A stretch of DNA of 64,000 nucleotides from positions 1,860,001-1,924,000 of the forward strand of contig NZ_CP059725.1 in NCBI RefSeq assembly GCF_014117425.1, written 5' to 3'. Each line of letters opens with the position of its first letter. The first letter of the stretch is position 1. A program made the position numbers and the translations under genes. This stretch comes from Bartonella sp. HY038 (GTDB lineage Bacteria > Pseudomonadota > Alphaproteobacteria > Rhizobiales > Rhizobiaceae). A model generated the notes under the pieces. That model ran no database searches. It was not told the origin of the DNA and saw nothing but the letters and a program-made list of their open reading frames with translations. Of the stretch, positions 47,927 to 58,570 are shown piece by piece.

Positions 47927-48373
47927 ATGAATAAAAATTTAGATCCCATGAGTAGTTTTGCGATAAGCTTGTTTCGCGCCCACCAAGCCTTGATGGATTG
48001 TGGCGAGGCAATTGCAAACAAGCATGATATGAGTGCGGCAAGATGGAAATTTCTTGGCGCGCTAGCATTAGCACAAGCACCATTAACCGTTCCGCAAATT
48101 GCACAAGATATGGGACTTACCAGACAAGCAGTGCAACGCTTGGCCGATGAGATGAATGAGCTTTTATATGTAGAAGTTCATATAAACCCAATTCATAAAC
48201 GGTCAAAACTTTATAGCCTAACCAGACTTGGTGAAGAATTATATAACCGCATCAATGATGATTGGTTAAAGATCGCAGAGCAATTACAAGCAAAATTCAG
48301 CCCACAAGAAGTGAGCCAAAGCATTAATAATTTGGATAAGTTTTGCAAGGCGTTTGAGGATTTAGCAAAATGA
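47927..48373 (+). CDS. MarR-family transcriptional regulator
   Basis: A 148-residue dimeric repressor with a central winged helix (residues ~55-95: TVPQIAQDMGLTRQAVQRLA, then KLYSLTRLGEEL). Ligand and targets are unknown; a membrane-protein gene 191 bp downstream on the same strand is the likely partner. The ATG is placed by the family N-terminus and by an operator-like palindrome 19-34 bp upstream. No ribosome binding site is visible. Confidence 0.82.
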   Translation: MNKNLDPMSSFAISLFRAHQALMDCGEAIANKHDMSAARWKFLGALALAQAPLTVPQIAQDMGLTRQAVQRLADEMNELLYVEVHINPIHKRSKLYSLTRLGEELYNRINDDWLKIAEQLQAKFSPQEVSQSINNLDKFCKAFEDLAK

Positions 48374-48564
48374 AATAATCGATTAGGGCTAATCGCAATC
48401 ACTATTAATAAAAGTCTGATGTTGGCATGAATTAACAACTTAGCCAACGCGATAAATATAATGTTAAAATTCCGCTGAGTTAAAAATGACAGTCGCTTTA
48501 TAAGCGTGCGAATAATATCGCATCGCTGCTTGTTAAGCTCGCCCTCAATATAGGATATTAAAAA

Positions 48565-49005
48565 ATGAAGAAAATTGCCCTCTGCCATAGATTGGCGGCA
48601 ATGATGAGTTGCGCCTTATTGCTAGCGTTTTGGCTTTCCACCATATTATCAGAAATTTTTGGCAGCCTAGCCTGCATTATTGCCGTAAAATACTTAATCA
48701 GCTATGCTATTTTTCTGCTTATTATATGCTTTATGATGACAGCTATAACCGGTATGAAATTTTCACAAAAATCAAATAATCCAATCATAAAAAAGAAGAA
48801 AATACGCATGCCATTTATAGCATTAAATGGCCTATTTATTTTAATGCCATCAGCATTTTTCCTAAAAAATGCGGCCTTACATCAACAATTCAATACAGTT
48901 TTTTGGTTTGTACAAAGCATTGAGCTTATCTTCGGCGCAATCAATATTATTTTAGTATTCCAAAATATCAGCTTTGGCATAAAGTTAAAGAAACAGCGCA
49001 GCTAA
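48565..49005 (+). CDS. Small four-segment membrane protein
   Basis: A 146-residue hydrophobic protein with four likely transmembrane helices (residues ~10-35, 40-62, 80-105, 115-138) and a basic loop (KKKKIR) between helices 2 and 3. I do not recognise a named family. Position after marR suggests control by it. The ribosome binding site is AGGA, ~9 nt before the ATG. A hairpin shared with thrC ends the transcript. Confidence 0.6.
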   Translation: MKKIALCHRLAAMMSCALLLAFWLSTILSEIFGSLACIIAVKYLISYAIFLLIICFMMTAITGMKFSQKSNNPIIKKKKIRMPFIALNGLFILMPSAFFLKNAALHQQFNTVFWFVQSIELIFGAINIILVFQNISFGIKLKKQRS

Positions 49006-49008
49006 ATA

Positions 49009-49035
49009 AAAAGCCCGGCTTTTTACCGGGCTTTT
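49009..49035. terminator. Bidirectional terminator between the membrane protein and thrC
   Basis: A perfect 10-bp stem (AAAAGCCCGG / CCGGGCTTTT) with a 7-nt loop, between convergent genes, with T-rich flanks on both strands. Confidence 0.85.
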
Positions 49036-49040
49036 ATAAT

Positions 49041-50438
49041 TTACGCTAAAACACGTGATGTCTTTTTAATATAAGCCTTCAAAGCATTTTCATCATTTGG
49101 AAGCACCTCAAAATGCTCCTTGCGCTCCATCAAATCATCAAGCCAAATGGGTAATTGTGGTGTGACTGATGCCGCGGCTTCCACTGCTTCAGGGAATTTC
49201 GCCGGATGCGCCGTTGACAAAATCACCATTGGAACATTGGCATCAGCAAACTGGCGCGATACTTTAACCGCAGTTGCCGTATGAGGATCCGCAACATAAT
49301 TATTGCTTTGGTAAATATCATGAATAAGGGTTGCTGTTTCCGGCATAGTGCTGCTACCAGCGGCAAAAAGCGCGGATATTGCCTGCATTTGCTTTTCTTC
49401 CAAGGTAAAAGCACCTGATTGCTTTAGCGAATCCATTTGCCGTTTAATAGCAGGTGCATCACGGCCATTGCTTTCAAACAATAGGCGCTCAAAATTTGAC
49501 GATACCTGAATATCCATAGATGGCGATGTGGTATGGATAATGCCTTTTGTCTCATAGACGCCCGTTTTTAATGTGCGCGCTAAAATGTCATTATCATTGG
49601 TAGCAATGACCAGTTTAGCAATTGGCAAGCCCATGCGAGAAGCAACAAAGCCTGCGAAAATATCACCAAAATTACCTGTGGGCACTGCAAAGGATACAGC
49701 ACGATCTGGCGCACCAAGGGAAACAGCCGCTGAGAAATAATAAACAACCTGCGCCATAATGCGCGCCCAATTAATGGAATTAACACCAGAAATAGCTAAT
49801 TCATCGCGGAATTTATGGTCGTTAAATAAAGCTTTTACCAAAGCCTGACAATCATCAAAATTGCCTTCAATCGCAAGAGCATGAACATTTGCGGCTTTAC
49901 TGGAAGTCATCTGGCGTTGTTGTACAGGAGATACACGCCCTTTGGGGAAAAGAATAAAAATATCAGTACTTTCACGATTGGCAAAAGCTTCAATTGCCGC
50001 GCCGCCAGTATCGCCTGAAGTCGCGCCAATAATTGTGGCACGCTTGCCATTTTCGCCCAATATGTGATCCATCAACCGCGCAAGTAATTGCATTGCAACA
50101 TCTTTAAATGCCAATGTTGGACCGTGAAATAATTCTAAGATGAATTCATTGCTTGAAGTTTGCACTAAAGGGCAAGTTGCTGGGTGATGGAATGTTGCAT
50201 AAGCTTCATCAACCATCATATCAAAAACACTGCGCTCAATCTCGCCTTCAACAAAAGGCCACAAAACTGCTTTGGCTATTGCTGAGTAAGATTTTCCGCG
50301 TAAAGCACGAATGGCACCTGGTGAAAATTGCGGATAAGTCTCTGGCACATAAAGGCCGCCATCATAAGCAAGCCCTGCCATAACCGCATCTTTAAACCCA
50401 AGAATGGGAGCCTCTCCCCGTGTGCTTATATATTTCAT
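49041..50438 (-). CDS. thrC: Threonine synthase
   Basis: Converts O-phosphohomoserine to threonine, with PLP bound at the Lys in HGPTLAFKDVAMQLL (~residue 112). A 465-residue fold type II enzyme: the N-terminal YISTRGEAPILGFKDAVMAGLA is diagnostic of the class, followed by GATSGDTGGAAIEAF and VPTGNFGDIFAGF. Family length is normal. It stands alone, with a shared terminator. No hom or thrB gene adjoins. Confidence 0.96.
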   Translation of the reverse strand: MKYISTRGEAPILGFKDAVMAGLAYDGGLYVPETYPQFSPGAIRALRGKSYSAIAKAVLWPFVEGEIERSVFDMMVDEAYATFHHPATCPLVQTSSNEFILELFHGPTLAFKDVAMQLLARLMDHILGENGKRATIIGATSGDTGGAAIEAFANRESTDIFILFPKGRVSPVQQRQMTSSKAANVHALAIEGNFDDCQALVKALFNDHKFRDELAISGVNSINWARIMAQVVYYFSAAVSLGAPDRAVSFAVPTGNFGDIFAGFVASRMGLPIAKLVIATNDNDILARTLKTGVYETKGIIHTTSPSMDIQVSSNFERLLFESNGRDAPAIKRQMDSLKQSGAFTLEEKQMQAISALFAAGSSTMPETATLIHDIYQSNNYVADPHTATAVKVSRQFADANVPMVILSTAHPAKFPEAVEAAASVTPQLPIWLDDLMERKEHFEVLPNDENALKAYIKKTSRVLA

Positions 50439-50799
50439 ATTATTTAAAAGCTCCTGATATAATTTTCATCAAAGATATCAATTAGCTTGGTTCTAAAGCC
50501 AAGCCCCGTCAACTAAAACTCGGTTTAGCACAAGTTTACCTTGTGCTTCCACACCCAATTATAAAAAAACACTATTGAAAATAATTTTTCATAAATATCA
50601 AGCGCAACAAGCGACCAAATTGCAACCATTAGACAAAAAAAGAGCTTAGTTTTACAAATGTATGATTATTTGCTGTTATTTTTGCCGAAGAATCGATAAA
50701 AACCTTGAAAAATGCCATAAATTGCATAAAAAGTTCATAGCGGCGTTTTGGCAGTGCTATAAAAGCCACCAAATAATAGTTTTTTGGAAAGATAATTTT
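50439..50799. other. Divergent intergenic region, thrC / lipoprotein
   Basis: 361 bp between divergent genes. A frame extends upstream of the lipoprotein start to 50662, but the extra residues (Cys/Lys/His-rich) are not a signal peptide and lack a ribosome binding site. AT-rich; nothing else recognised. Confidence 0.45.
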
Positions 50800-51372
50800 A
50801 TGATAAAAGCAGGATTGTCACGTTTTGTTTCGAGCAGCGCTGTTATTTTAGCCGCTTGCACTTTTATAGGTGGCTGCACCTCTAATAAGGTTGCAAGTGA
50901 ACCAACCATCACTGCAGAAGAATTACGTGCTTGGTGCCCAGCTGTTACTATGGATACCGACACTGCTTTTTATAATACCTATACACGCGGTGGCGATGGC
51001 AAACCTGACCAAGTAATTTATCAAGCAAATTTTGCTAATGTTACTCGTACTTGCCAATATCCAGCAGGACAAATTTCGATGACTGTTGCTGCAGCAGGAC
51101 GCATTGTACCAGGTCCCAAATTTGCAGGCGGTACTGTAACTATGCCAATTTTGGTAAAAGCAGTCGAAGGCAACCGCGTTATCTATTCAAAAAAATATAG
51201 CTATTCTGTTCCAATTACGAGCCGTACCGAAGCAACGCAATTTATCTTCAAAGACGATCAAGTCTCGTTCCCAACACCACAAGGCAAAAATGTTAAGATA
51301 TTTGTTAGCTTTGACGTTAAAGCGCCTGCACGCGCTGTAGTTGATACTTTTGGTTCGGTTGTGACTGAATAA
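50800..51372 (+). CDS. Lipoprotein of unknown function
   Basis: A 190-residue probable outer-membrane lipoprotein: basic start MIKAGLSR, hydrophobic core and lipobox FIGGC (lipidated Cys ~residue 25). The mature part is beta-rich, with paired cysteines (RAWCPAV, TRTCQYP). It resembles lipoproteins of Hyphomicrobiales but I cannot name a family. ATG 50800 follows GGAAAGATAATTTT. It precedes an L,D-transpeptidase 291 bp downstream on the same strand; the spacer shows no recognised structure. Confidence 0.7.
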   Translation: MIKAGLSRFVSSSAVILAACTFIGGCTSNKVASEPTITAEELRAWCPAVTMDTDTAFYNTYTRGGDGKPDQVIYQANFANVTRTCQYPAGQISMTVAAAGRIVPGPKFAGGTVTMPILVKAVEGNRVIYSKKYSYSVPITSRTEATQFIFKDDQVSFPTPQGKNVKIFVSFDVKAPARAVVDTFGSVVTE

Positions 51373-51663
51373 GCTAATCCAAACCCAATAATTGACAAAG
51401 CAGTCAAATGCGTTTCATTTGGCTGCTTTTGTTGTCTAAACGGAAGTAAATCAGCCTAAAAACGCAATTTTTCAATATTATCGTCGTTAATAGGATTTAT
51501 TCCATTTTTACAGTGAGCGGAACACAGTAGCTTTACTGTTGCAACAATGCCATAGATAATGAAATTATCTTTTTATACCAATATGATGATTGCATATTTA
51601 TAGTGTGCGAATTATGGTTGGGCAATCTCCAATCATTGCCCACACCACTGGACTATATGCGTC

Positions 51664-52269
51664 ATGATCAAGCATCTTTTTTTAACTGGCCTTGCCAGTA
51701 TTATCCTTTCATCAACTGCTTTTGCAGCGCCTGCAACATCAGCATCAACCGGTGATGCTGCAGTATCACAGGTTAAGATTCCTGCAGTTAATAGCTATAA
51801 TGTCAATGAAAAATATCGCGCTCAAACCGTTGATTTTTCAGGCTACAAACCAGGCACTATTGTTATTGATCCTAAAAATTATTTTCTTTATTATGTTGAA
51901 TCATCAACCAAAGCACGCCGCTATGGTATCGCAGTTGGTAAGCAAGGTCTTGAATTCCAAGGCTCTGCCAAGATTAAATTTAAGCGCGAATGGCCACGTT
52001 GGATCCCAACCAAGGATATGGTAAAGCGCAATCCAACGCATTATGGCAAATTTGCTAATGGCATGGATGGCGGCCCTGGTAATCCACTTGGTGCGCGCGC
52101 TCTTTATTTGTGGCAAGGTAATAAAGATACATATATCCGCATTCATGGTACAGTACAGCCTTGGACAATTGGCTCTTCTGCTTCAAATGGTTGTTTCCGC
52201 ATGGTCAATGAAGATGTGCTTGATCTTTATGACCGCGTGGAACTTGGTAGCGAAGTCATCGTTTTATAA
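51664..52269 (+). CDS. L,D-transpeptidase (YkuD domain)
   Basis: A periplasmic peptidoglycan cross-linking enzyme or lipoprotein anchor. A signal peptide ends near AFAAPATS (~residue 22). The YkuD active site IRIHGTVQPWTIGSSASNGC then FRM (H-x13-SNGC-x-R pattern, Cys ~residue 178) is complete. Length is 201. Alphaproteobacteria with polar growth rely on such 3-3 cross-links, so this may be an important envelope enzyme. A strong terminator follows. Confidence 0.9.
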   Translation: MIKHLFLTGLASIILSSTAFAAPATSASTGDAAVSQVKIPAVNSYNVNEKYRAQTVDFSGYKPGTIVIDPKNYFLYYVESSTKARRYGIAVGKQGLEFQGSAKIKFKREWPRWIPTKDMVKRNPTHYGKFANGMDGGPGNPLGARALYLWQGNKDTYIRIHGTVQPWTIGSSASNGCFRMVNEDVLDLYDRVELGSEVIVL

Positions 52270-52303
52270 ATTCCTGATGCAAAAACACTTTACTGCATTT
52301 AAC

Positions 52304-52328
52304 AAAAAGCGGGTTTTTCCCGCTTTTT
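52304..52328 (+). terminator. Intrinsic terminator after the L,D-transpeptidase
   Basis: A perfect 10-bp stem (AAAAAGCGGG / CCCGCTTTTT) with a 5-nt loop and a T-rich tail (TTTTTGTTTTT). Confidence 0.92.
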
Positions 52329-52564
52329 GTTTTTCAATTAAACATATTTGCACTCACTAAACCTATCACCATAAACTGCACAATCAAATTAAATTAACTT
52401 ATAAAGTTGATAAGCAGCAAGCTTATTGCCACTAACTATAATTTTAACAAATAATAAATTGGACCATGGCATTTTAGACCATTCAAAAAAACGCAGTTTA
52501 TAAATGTTAAATTGTCTATTTTCCCCTAGCAGAATCATAAAAAAATCATTATCAAAATAATCCC

Positions 52565-54193
52565 ATGGCGCGATATGTTTTCATTACTGGCGGCGTGGTT
52601 TCTTCCCTTGGAAAAGGCATAGCCGCAGCAGCATTGGCTGCACTCTTACAAGCACGCGGATACCGTGTACGGATCCGTAAGCTTGACCCTTATCTTAACG
52701 TAGATCCAGGCACGATGTCGCCTTACCAACATGGTGAGGTCTTTGTGACGGATGATGGTGCAGAGACCGATTTAGACCTTGGTCACTATGAGCGTTTTAC
52801 GGGACGCTCCGCCAACAAACATGACAATATTACCACTGGTCGTATTTACCGCAATATTATTGAGCGGGAACGGCGCGGTGATTATCTTGGTGGCACAGTT
52901 CAGGTCATCCCGCATGTTACTGACGAGATTAAGAATTTCGTCACATCGGGTAATGATGACTATGATTTCGTATTATGCGAAATTGGTGGTACTGTTGGTG
53001 ATATTGAGGCAATGCCTTTCCTTGAAGCTATTCGGCAATTGCATAATGAATTGCCACGTCAAAGTGCAGTTTTCGTGCATTTGACGTTGATGCCCTATAT
53101 CCCAGCTGCTGGCGAACTTAAAACCAAACCAACCCAGCACTCGGTTAAAGAGTTGCAGGCACTTGGTATTGCTCCCGATATTCTTTTGGTGCGGGCAGAT
53201 CGTCCTATTCCAGAAGCTGAACGGCGCAAGCTTTCACTCTTTTGTAATGTTCGTCCAACTGCAGTTATTCAAGCTCTTGATGTTACGTCTATTTATGATG
53301 TGCCTATTGCCTATCATAAAGAAGGCCTTGACAATGAAGTTCTAGCAGCATTTGGCATTGATCCAGCACCTAAACCTCGGCTTGAGCGTTGGCAGGAAAT
53401 TATGACTCGTACCCATAATCCTGAAGGTGAAGTAACCATTGCCATTGTTGGTAAATATACTGGCCTTAAAGATGCCTATAAGTCGTTGATCGAAGCGTTA
53501 TCCCATGGTGGCATGGCTAACCGTGTGCGTGTAAACTTGGAATGGATCGAATCGGAAGTATTCGAGAAAGAAGATCCAAGCCCCTATCTTGAAAAAGTGC
53601 ATGGCATTTTGGTTCCAGGCGCATTTGGTTTGCGTGGTGCTGAAGGCAAAATTGCTGCAACTCGTTTTGCGCGTGAGCGTAAGGTGCCGTTTTTTGGCAT
53701 TTGCTTTGGTATGCAAATGGCATGTGTAGAAGCTGCTCGTAATCTTGCTGGCATTACTGATGCATCATCAACCGAATTTGGTACAACGGCCCACCCTATT
53801 GTTGGTCTTATGACCGAATGGGCAAAGGGCGAAGCTTTAGAAAAACGATCTGCGGCAGGTGATCTTGGTGGCACAATGCGCCTTGGTGCTTATGAAGCAC
53901 GCTTAAAAGAAGGCACGCATATTGCCAGCATTTATGGCAAGCCGCTTATTTCCGAGCGTCATCGTCACCGCTATGAAGTCAATGCTGATTATAAAGAACA
54001 ACTTGAACAACATGGCTTGGTATTTTCTGGCATGTCACCTGATGGTCTCTTGCCTGAAACGGTGGAATATGCTGATCATCCTTGGTTCATTGGTGTGCAA
54101 TATCACCCAGAGCTAAAGTCACGGCCATTTGAACCGCATCCACTTTTTGCGTCTTTCATCGCCGCTGCGATTGATCAAAGTCGTTTGGTCTAA
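52565..54193 (+). CDS. pyrG: CTP synthase
   Basis: Amidates UTP to CTP using glutamine. The 542-residue enzyme begins [18 protein letters not shown] (synthetase P-loop) and has the class I glutamine amidotransferase domain at its C-terminal part, with nucleophile Cys in [10 protein letters not shown] (~residue 380) and the catalytic His/Glu in [11 protein letters not shown]. The start ATG at 52565 has no clear ribosome binding site. In many relatives secG precedes pyrG; here an L,D-transpeptidase does. The upstream spacer (52329-52564) shows no structure. Confidence 0.97.
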   Translation: MARYVFITGGVVSSLGKGIAAAALAALLQARGYRVRIRKLDPYLNVDPGTMSPYQHGEVFVTDDGAETDLDLGHYERFTGRSANKHDNITTGRIYRNIIERERRGDYLGGTVQVIPHVTDEIKNFVTSGNDDYDFVLCEIGGTVGDIEAMPFLEAIRQLHNELPRQSAVFVHLTLMPYIPAAGELKTKPTQHSVKELQALGIAPDILLVRADRPIPEAERRKLSLFCNVRPTAVIQALDVTSIYDVPIAYHKEGLDNEVLAAFGIDPAPKPRLERWQEIMTRTHNPEGEVTIAIVGKYTGLKDAYKSLIEALSHGGMANRVRVNLEWIESEVFEKEDPSPYLEKVHGILVPGAFGLRGAEGKIAATRFARERKVPFFGICFGMQMACVEAARNLAGITDASSTEFGTTAHPIVGLMTEWAKGEALEKRSAAGDLGGTMRLGAYEARLKEGTHIASIYGKPLISERHRHRYEVNADYKEQLEQHGLVFSGMSPDGLLPETVEYADHPWFIGVQYHPELKSRPFEPHPLFASFIAAAIDQSRLV

Positions 54194-54240
54194 TTTTATT
54201 TAAGCCAATTCTTTTAGGCTTTAAGATTTTATCAACTTTA

Positions 54241-54265
54241 AAAAGCGGCAGAAATTGCCGCTTTT
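54241..54265 (+). terminator. Intrinsic terminator after pyrG
   Basis: A perfect 10-bp stem (AAAAGCGGCA / TGCCGCTTTT) with a 5-nt loop, followed by a T7 run. Confidence 0.92.
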
Positions 54266-54461
54266 TTTATTGGTTCTATGGCTAACATTTTCAGCTTTAC
54301 AAACTCATCGCTTTTAGCTTCAAATCTTTTATTAAAGCTTTGGCGATTGGCATCACAGCAAGTGTGGGAAAACCCTTCATTAAAATGAATATAGCCTTTT
54401 AAATGTCATGGGAACGTATTATGTTAGCCTTGAAAAAATCGAAAAGATTTATGGAGCAGGT

Positions 54462-55304
54462 ATGCAAAACCCTAATTCCACTATTCAAGTTGGAAATGTA
54501 ACATTTGATAATCACGCACCTTTAAGCCTTATTGCTGGCCCTTGCCAAATGGAAAGCAGAGATCACGCTTTTGACATGGCTGGTGCGTTAAAAGAAATCA
54601 CTGATCGTTTGGGAATGGGGCTTGTTTATAAATCAAGCTTTGACAAAGCCAACCGCACCTCGCTTAAAGCCCAGCGCGGCTTGGGTCTTGAACAGGCACT
54701 TGAAATATTTGCTGACCTTAAAAAAGAATTTGGCTTCCCTGTTTTAACCGATATTCACACTGAAGAACAATGCGCGGCAGTTGCCCCTGTTATTGACGTG
54801 TTGCAAATTCCCGCATTTTTATGTCGCCAAACCGATTTATTGATTGCAGCAGCCAAAACTGGTCGGGTTATCAATATTAAAAAGGGGCAATTTTTAGCTC
54901 CTTGGGACATGAAAAACGTTCTTGCCAAGGTAACTGAAAGCGGCAACCCTAACGTTATGGCTTGTGAGCGCGGTGTTTCCTTTGGTTATAACACGCTCGT
55001 TTCCGATATGCGCTCCTTGCCGATTATGGCAAGTTTTGGCGCACCAGTGATTTTTGATGCCACCCATTCGGTGCAGCAACCTGGCGGGCTTGGTGGCTCA
55101 TCTGGTGGGCAGCGCGAATTTGTTGAGACTTTGGCACGCGCAGCAATTTCCATTGGTGTTGCCGGTGTCTTTATTGAAACGCATCAAGACCCAGATAATG
55201 CGCCATCCGATGGGCCTAATATGATTAAATTATCTAATCTTGAAGCCTTGTTGGAGCGTTTAATGGCATTTGATGCTTTAGCTAAAAAGTTTCAAAACCA
55301 ATAA
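54462..55304 (+). CDS. kdsA: 3-deoxy-8-phosphooctulonate synthase (KDO-8-P synthase)
   Basis: Condenses phosphoenolpyruvate with arabinose-5-phosphate for the KDO of lipopolysaccharide. Diagnostic segments: [14 protein letters not shown] (~residue 22), [19 protein letters not shown], and [17 protein letters not shown] 54462 is chosen for its GGAG site 5 nt upstream and the family N-terminus (280 residues); the earlier ATG 54408 lacks a ribosome binding site. It lies 83 bp before eno. Confidence 0.95.
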   Translation: MQNPNSTIQVGNVTFDNHAPLSLIAGPCQMESRDHAFDMAGALKEITDRLGMGLVYKSSFDKANRTSLKAQRGLGLEQALEIFADLKKEFGFPVLTDIHTEEQCAAVAPVIDVLQIPAFLCRQTDLLIAAAKTGRVINIKKGQFLAPWDMKNVLAKVTESGNPNVMACERGVSFGYNTLVSDMRSLPIMASFGAPVIFDATHSVQQPGGLGGSSGGQREFVETLARAAISIGVAGVFIETHQDPDNAPSDGPNMIKLSNLEALLERLMAFDALAKKFQNQ

Positions 55305-55351
55305 GGCGCAACCATAATAACCCATTATTATGACCATAACCGTCATTTTAA

Positions 55352-56662
<1,311 letters not shown>

Positions 56663-56686
56663 TCAAATATTACACCATTAAAGTTT

Positions 56687-56710
56687 AAAAGCGGGGGAAA
56701 CCCCGCTTTT
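56687..56710 (+). terminator. Intrinsic terminator after eno
   Basis: A perfect 10-bp stem (AAAAGCGGGG / CCCCGCTTTT) with a GAAA tetraloop and a T-run. Confidence 0.93.
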
Positions 56711-57234
56711 TTGTAATAATACCTTAATGCATTATAAACTGCATTTTCGACTAACTTGCTTACATATTAATAATAAACCCATTAAATAACAATAAGTTGC
56801 CTTAATCCATCAATGCCCTATTGATTCGCTTTCAATTACATTACGAATCGCTAATTAAAGGATTACCTAATTATTAAAGCAACCTATGGTTTTAAGCGCC
56901 AAACAGCATAAATTAACTATAAACCCATAGGATTTTATGGCTGAATAGCTATAATTTTGTGTTGTTTGTGCAACAGAGTCATTTTAAGCAACATAGCAGA
57001 TAGCGCAACGCACAATTTTGCCTAGTTCCCGCCACAAAAACCAAGCAAGATGAATATATCGCAAGATATAAGATTGTAATCTTGTGAAAAAAACAAACAA
57101 AAATATATATCTTAGGTAGCAATGAAGTTTGTGTTTTTGAAAATAGTCTAATTTTACTCATAGATAAAACACAAACCTAAATTATAATAGTTCAAAAGAA
57201 GCATAAAACTATTAGAGATGTTGGAAAGCAGTAT
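56711..57234. other. AT-rich region upstream of exoR
   Basis: 524 bp without a gene. It must contain the exoR promoter. A loose inverted repeat (CCTATGG ... CCATAGG) lies around 56884-56932. No RNA family was recognised. Confidence 0.45.
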
Positions 57235-58017
57235 ATGATGGTTTATTTCAAAAAACAGACATTACCGGTTATCGGTGTCATCCTTGCATTAGGGATGTCG
57301 TCTGCTTTTGCGCTTGACCCATCAATTGACACTTCTAACGAAAATCCTTTTGAATTTTTTAAAACTGGCGTTACCGCCTATAAAAGTGGCCATAAGGATG
57401 AGGCGATCAAGTCCCTGCGTTATGCCGCCGATATGGGCCATACAGGTGCTAAGTGGAAGCTTGCCCGCATGTATGCAGATGGTGATGGCATTCATGAAAA
57501 CGATACTGAGGCTTATGATTTATTTACAAAAATTGTAAATGACTCTATTGATCCTGGCTCGCAAAACGAAACTTATGTTTCTGATGCTCTTGTTGCCCTT
57601 GCTGATTATAATCGCAAAGGTATTCCCGGGAAATTGCGAGCTGATAAGGCAAAGGCGCGTAGCCTTTATGTGCAGGCAGCCTCCAATTATGGTAACCCTG
57701 AAGCACAGTATAAGCTTGGGCGTATGCTGATTGACGGTGAAGGCGGAGACAAAAATCCGATGCAAGCAGCGCGCTGGTTCCAGCTTTCTGCTCGTAAAGG
57801 TAATCCTGCAGCGCAAGCTATGCTTGGCAATATGTTATTTCAAGCTGGTAAAACGGTACGTGGTTTAGCGATGATGACTGCCGCTTATGACCGTGCATTA
57901 CCTGAGGACCGTGAGTGGATCCAAAAAATGCAGGAAAGCGCTTTTGCTATTGCAGGTGAGTCAGACCGCCGTACCGCGATTACTCTTGCTAATGACTTAA
58001 TTAAAAAAGGCCAATAG
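57235..58017 (+). CDS. exoR: ExoR-like Sel1-repeat periplasmic regulator
   Basis: A 260-residue secreted protein: a signal peptide ends near SSAFALD (~residue 27), then Sel1-type helical repeats (AIKSLRYAADMGHTGAKWKL, ARMYADGDGIHEND, AASNYGNPEAQYKLGRMLID, ARKGNPAAQAMLGNMLFQAG). The C-terminal KTVRGLAMMTAAYDRA and ITLANDLIKKG match the rhizobial/Brucella ExoR pattern. In Sinorhizobium, ExoR represses the sensor kinase ExoS from the periplasm and is cleaved under acid conditions. No exoS/chvI genes are within the window. Confidence 0.85.
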   Translation: MMVYFKKQTLPVIGVILALGMSSAFALDPSIDTSNENPFEFFKTGVTAYKSGHKDEAIKSLRYAADMGHTGAKWKLARMYADGDGIHENDTEAYDLFTKIVNDSIDPGSQNETYVSDALVALADYNRKGIPGKLRADKAKARSLYVQAASNYGNPEAQYKLGRMLIDGEGGDKNPMQAARWFQLSARKGNPAAQAMLGNMLFQAGKTVRGLAMMTAAYDRALPEDREWIQKMQESAFAIAGESDRRTAITLANDLIKKGQ

Positions 58018-58570
58018 GTTTTTATATAAGCGCTGAACAACATCGCCCGAACCATTTTTCTGGCATTTGGAATACTCAAGACGGTTTCTTCTTTTATTGG
58101 ATTTTCAAAATACATCAATATTGATGAAAATTGTTGCTTGCAACAACGGTTCCCACCTGTGTTATCGATACGCAATTGCGGTGCGTTGTTCAATTTAGTC
58201 TCATTTTTAAAAAACAATTGGATTAGCAATTTACAAAAGCTTCTTGCTATAAATTGCAATTAAACCGACTCATCAACGCCTTTAAACCCAGTTCACATTT
58301 TATTGAGCCACGCTTATGAAGCATCATCCGCAAATGAGCGCCCTGCTCTACAAGAGTTATATTGCGAATGGTTTTGCGCTAAGCAATCTTTTATAGACTG
58401 CGTTAACTGGTTGATTTATAACTATTTTACAAACTCATATTCAAACTGTGATGCGGCTTACTAGCCATTTCAAACTGCATCAATATGCGCCTTAAAGTTG
58501 GCGCTTGCATAAATGTTGAAAATTTTCTACATATTGTAAATGCAAATCATTAGCAATAAGGACTCATTTG
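58018..58570. other. Intergenic region between exoR and sitA
   Basis: 553 bp without a supportable gene. It holds two adjacent palindromes at 58113-58146 and a metal-box-like sequence just upstream of sitA (58541-58555). A 26-codon frame at about 58317 is not convincing. Confidence 0.45.
58541..58555 (+). promoter_or_regulatory. Metal-regulator box-like palindrome upstream of sitA
   Basis: TGCAAATCATTAGCA is a 15-bp palindrome with one mismatched pair, 16 bp before the sitA ATG. Its TGCAAAT-type half-site resembles the boxes reported for the Fur-like Mn regulator Mur in rhizobia and Brucella. The match is from memory and not scored. Confidence 0.45.

Noticed and set aside
50662..50799. N-terminal extension of the lipoprotein gene
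   Set aside because: The extra residues would bury the signal peptide; the lipobox fits only a start at 50800.
54408..54461. Upstream start for kdsA
   Set aside because: No ribosome binding site before ATG 54408; ATG 54462 has GGAG and matches family length.
57885..58259. 124-codon reverse frame overlapping the end of exoR
   Set aside because: It is largely antisense to exoR, and the product has no motif.
58317..58397. 26-codon frame between exoR and sitA
   Set aside because: No ribosome binding site, and it is too short to distinguish from chance.
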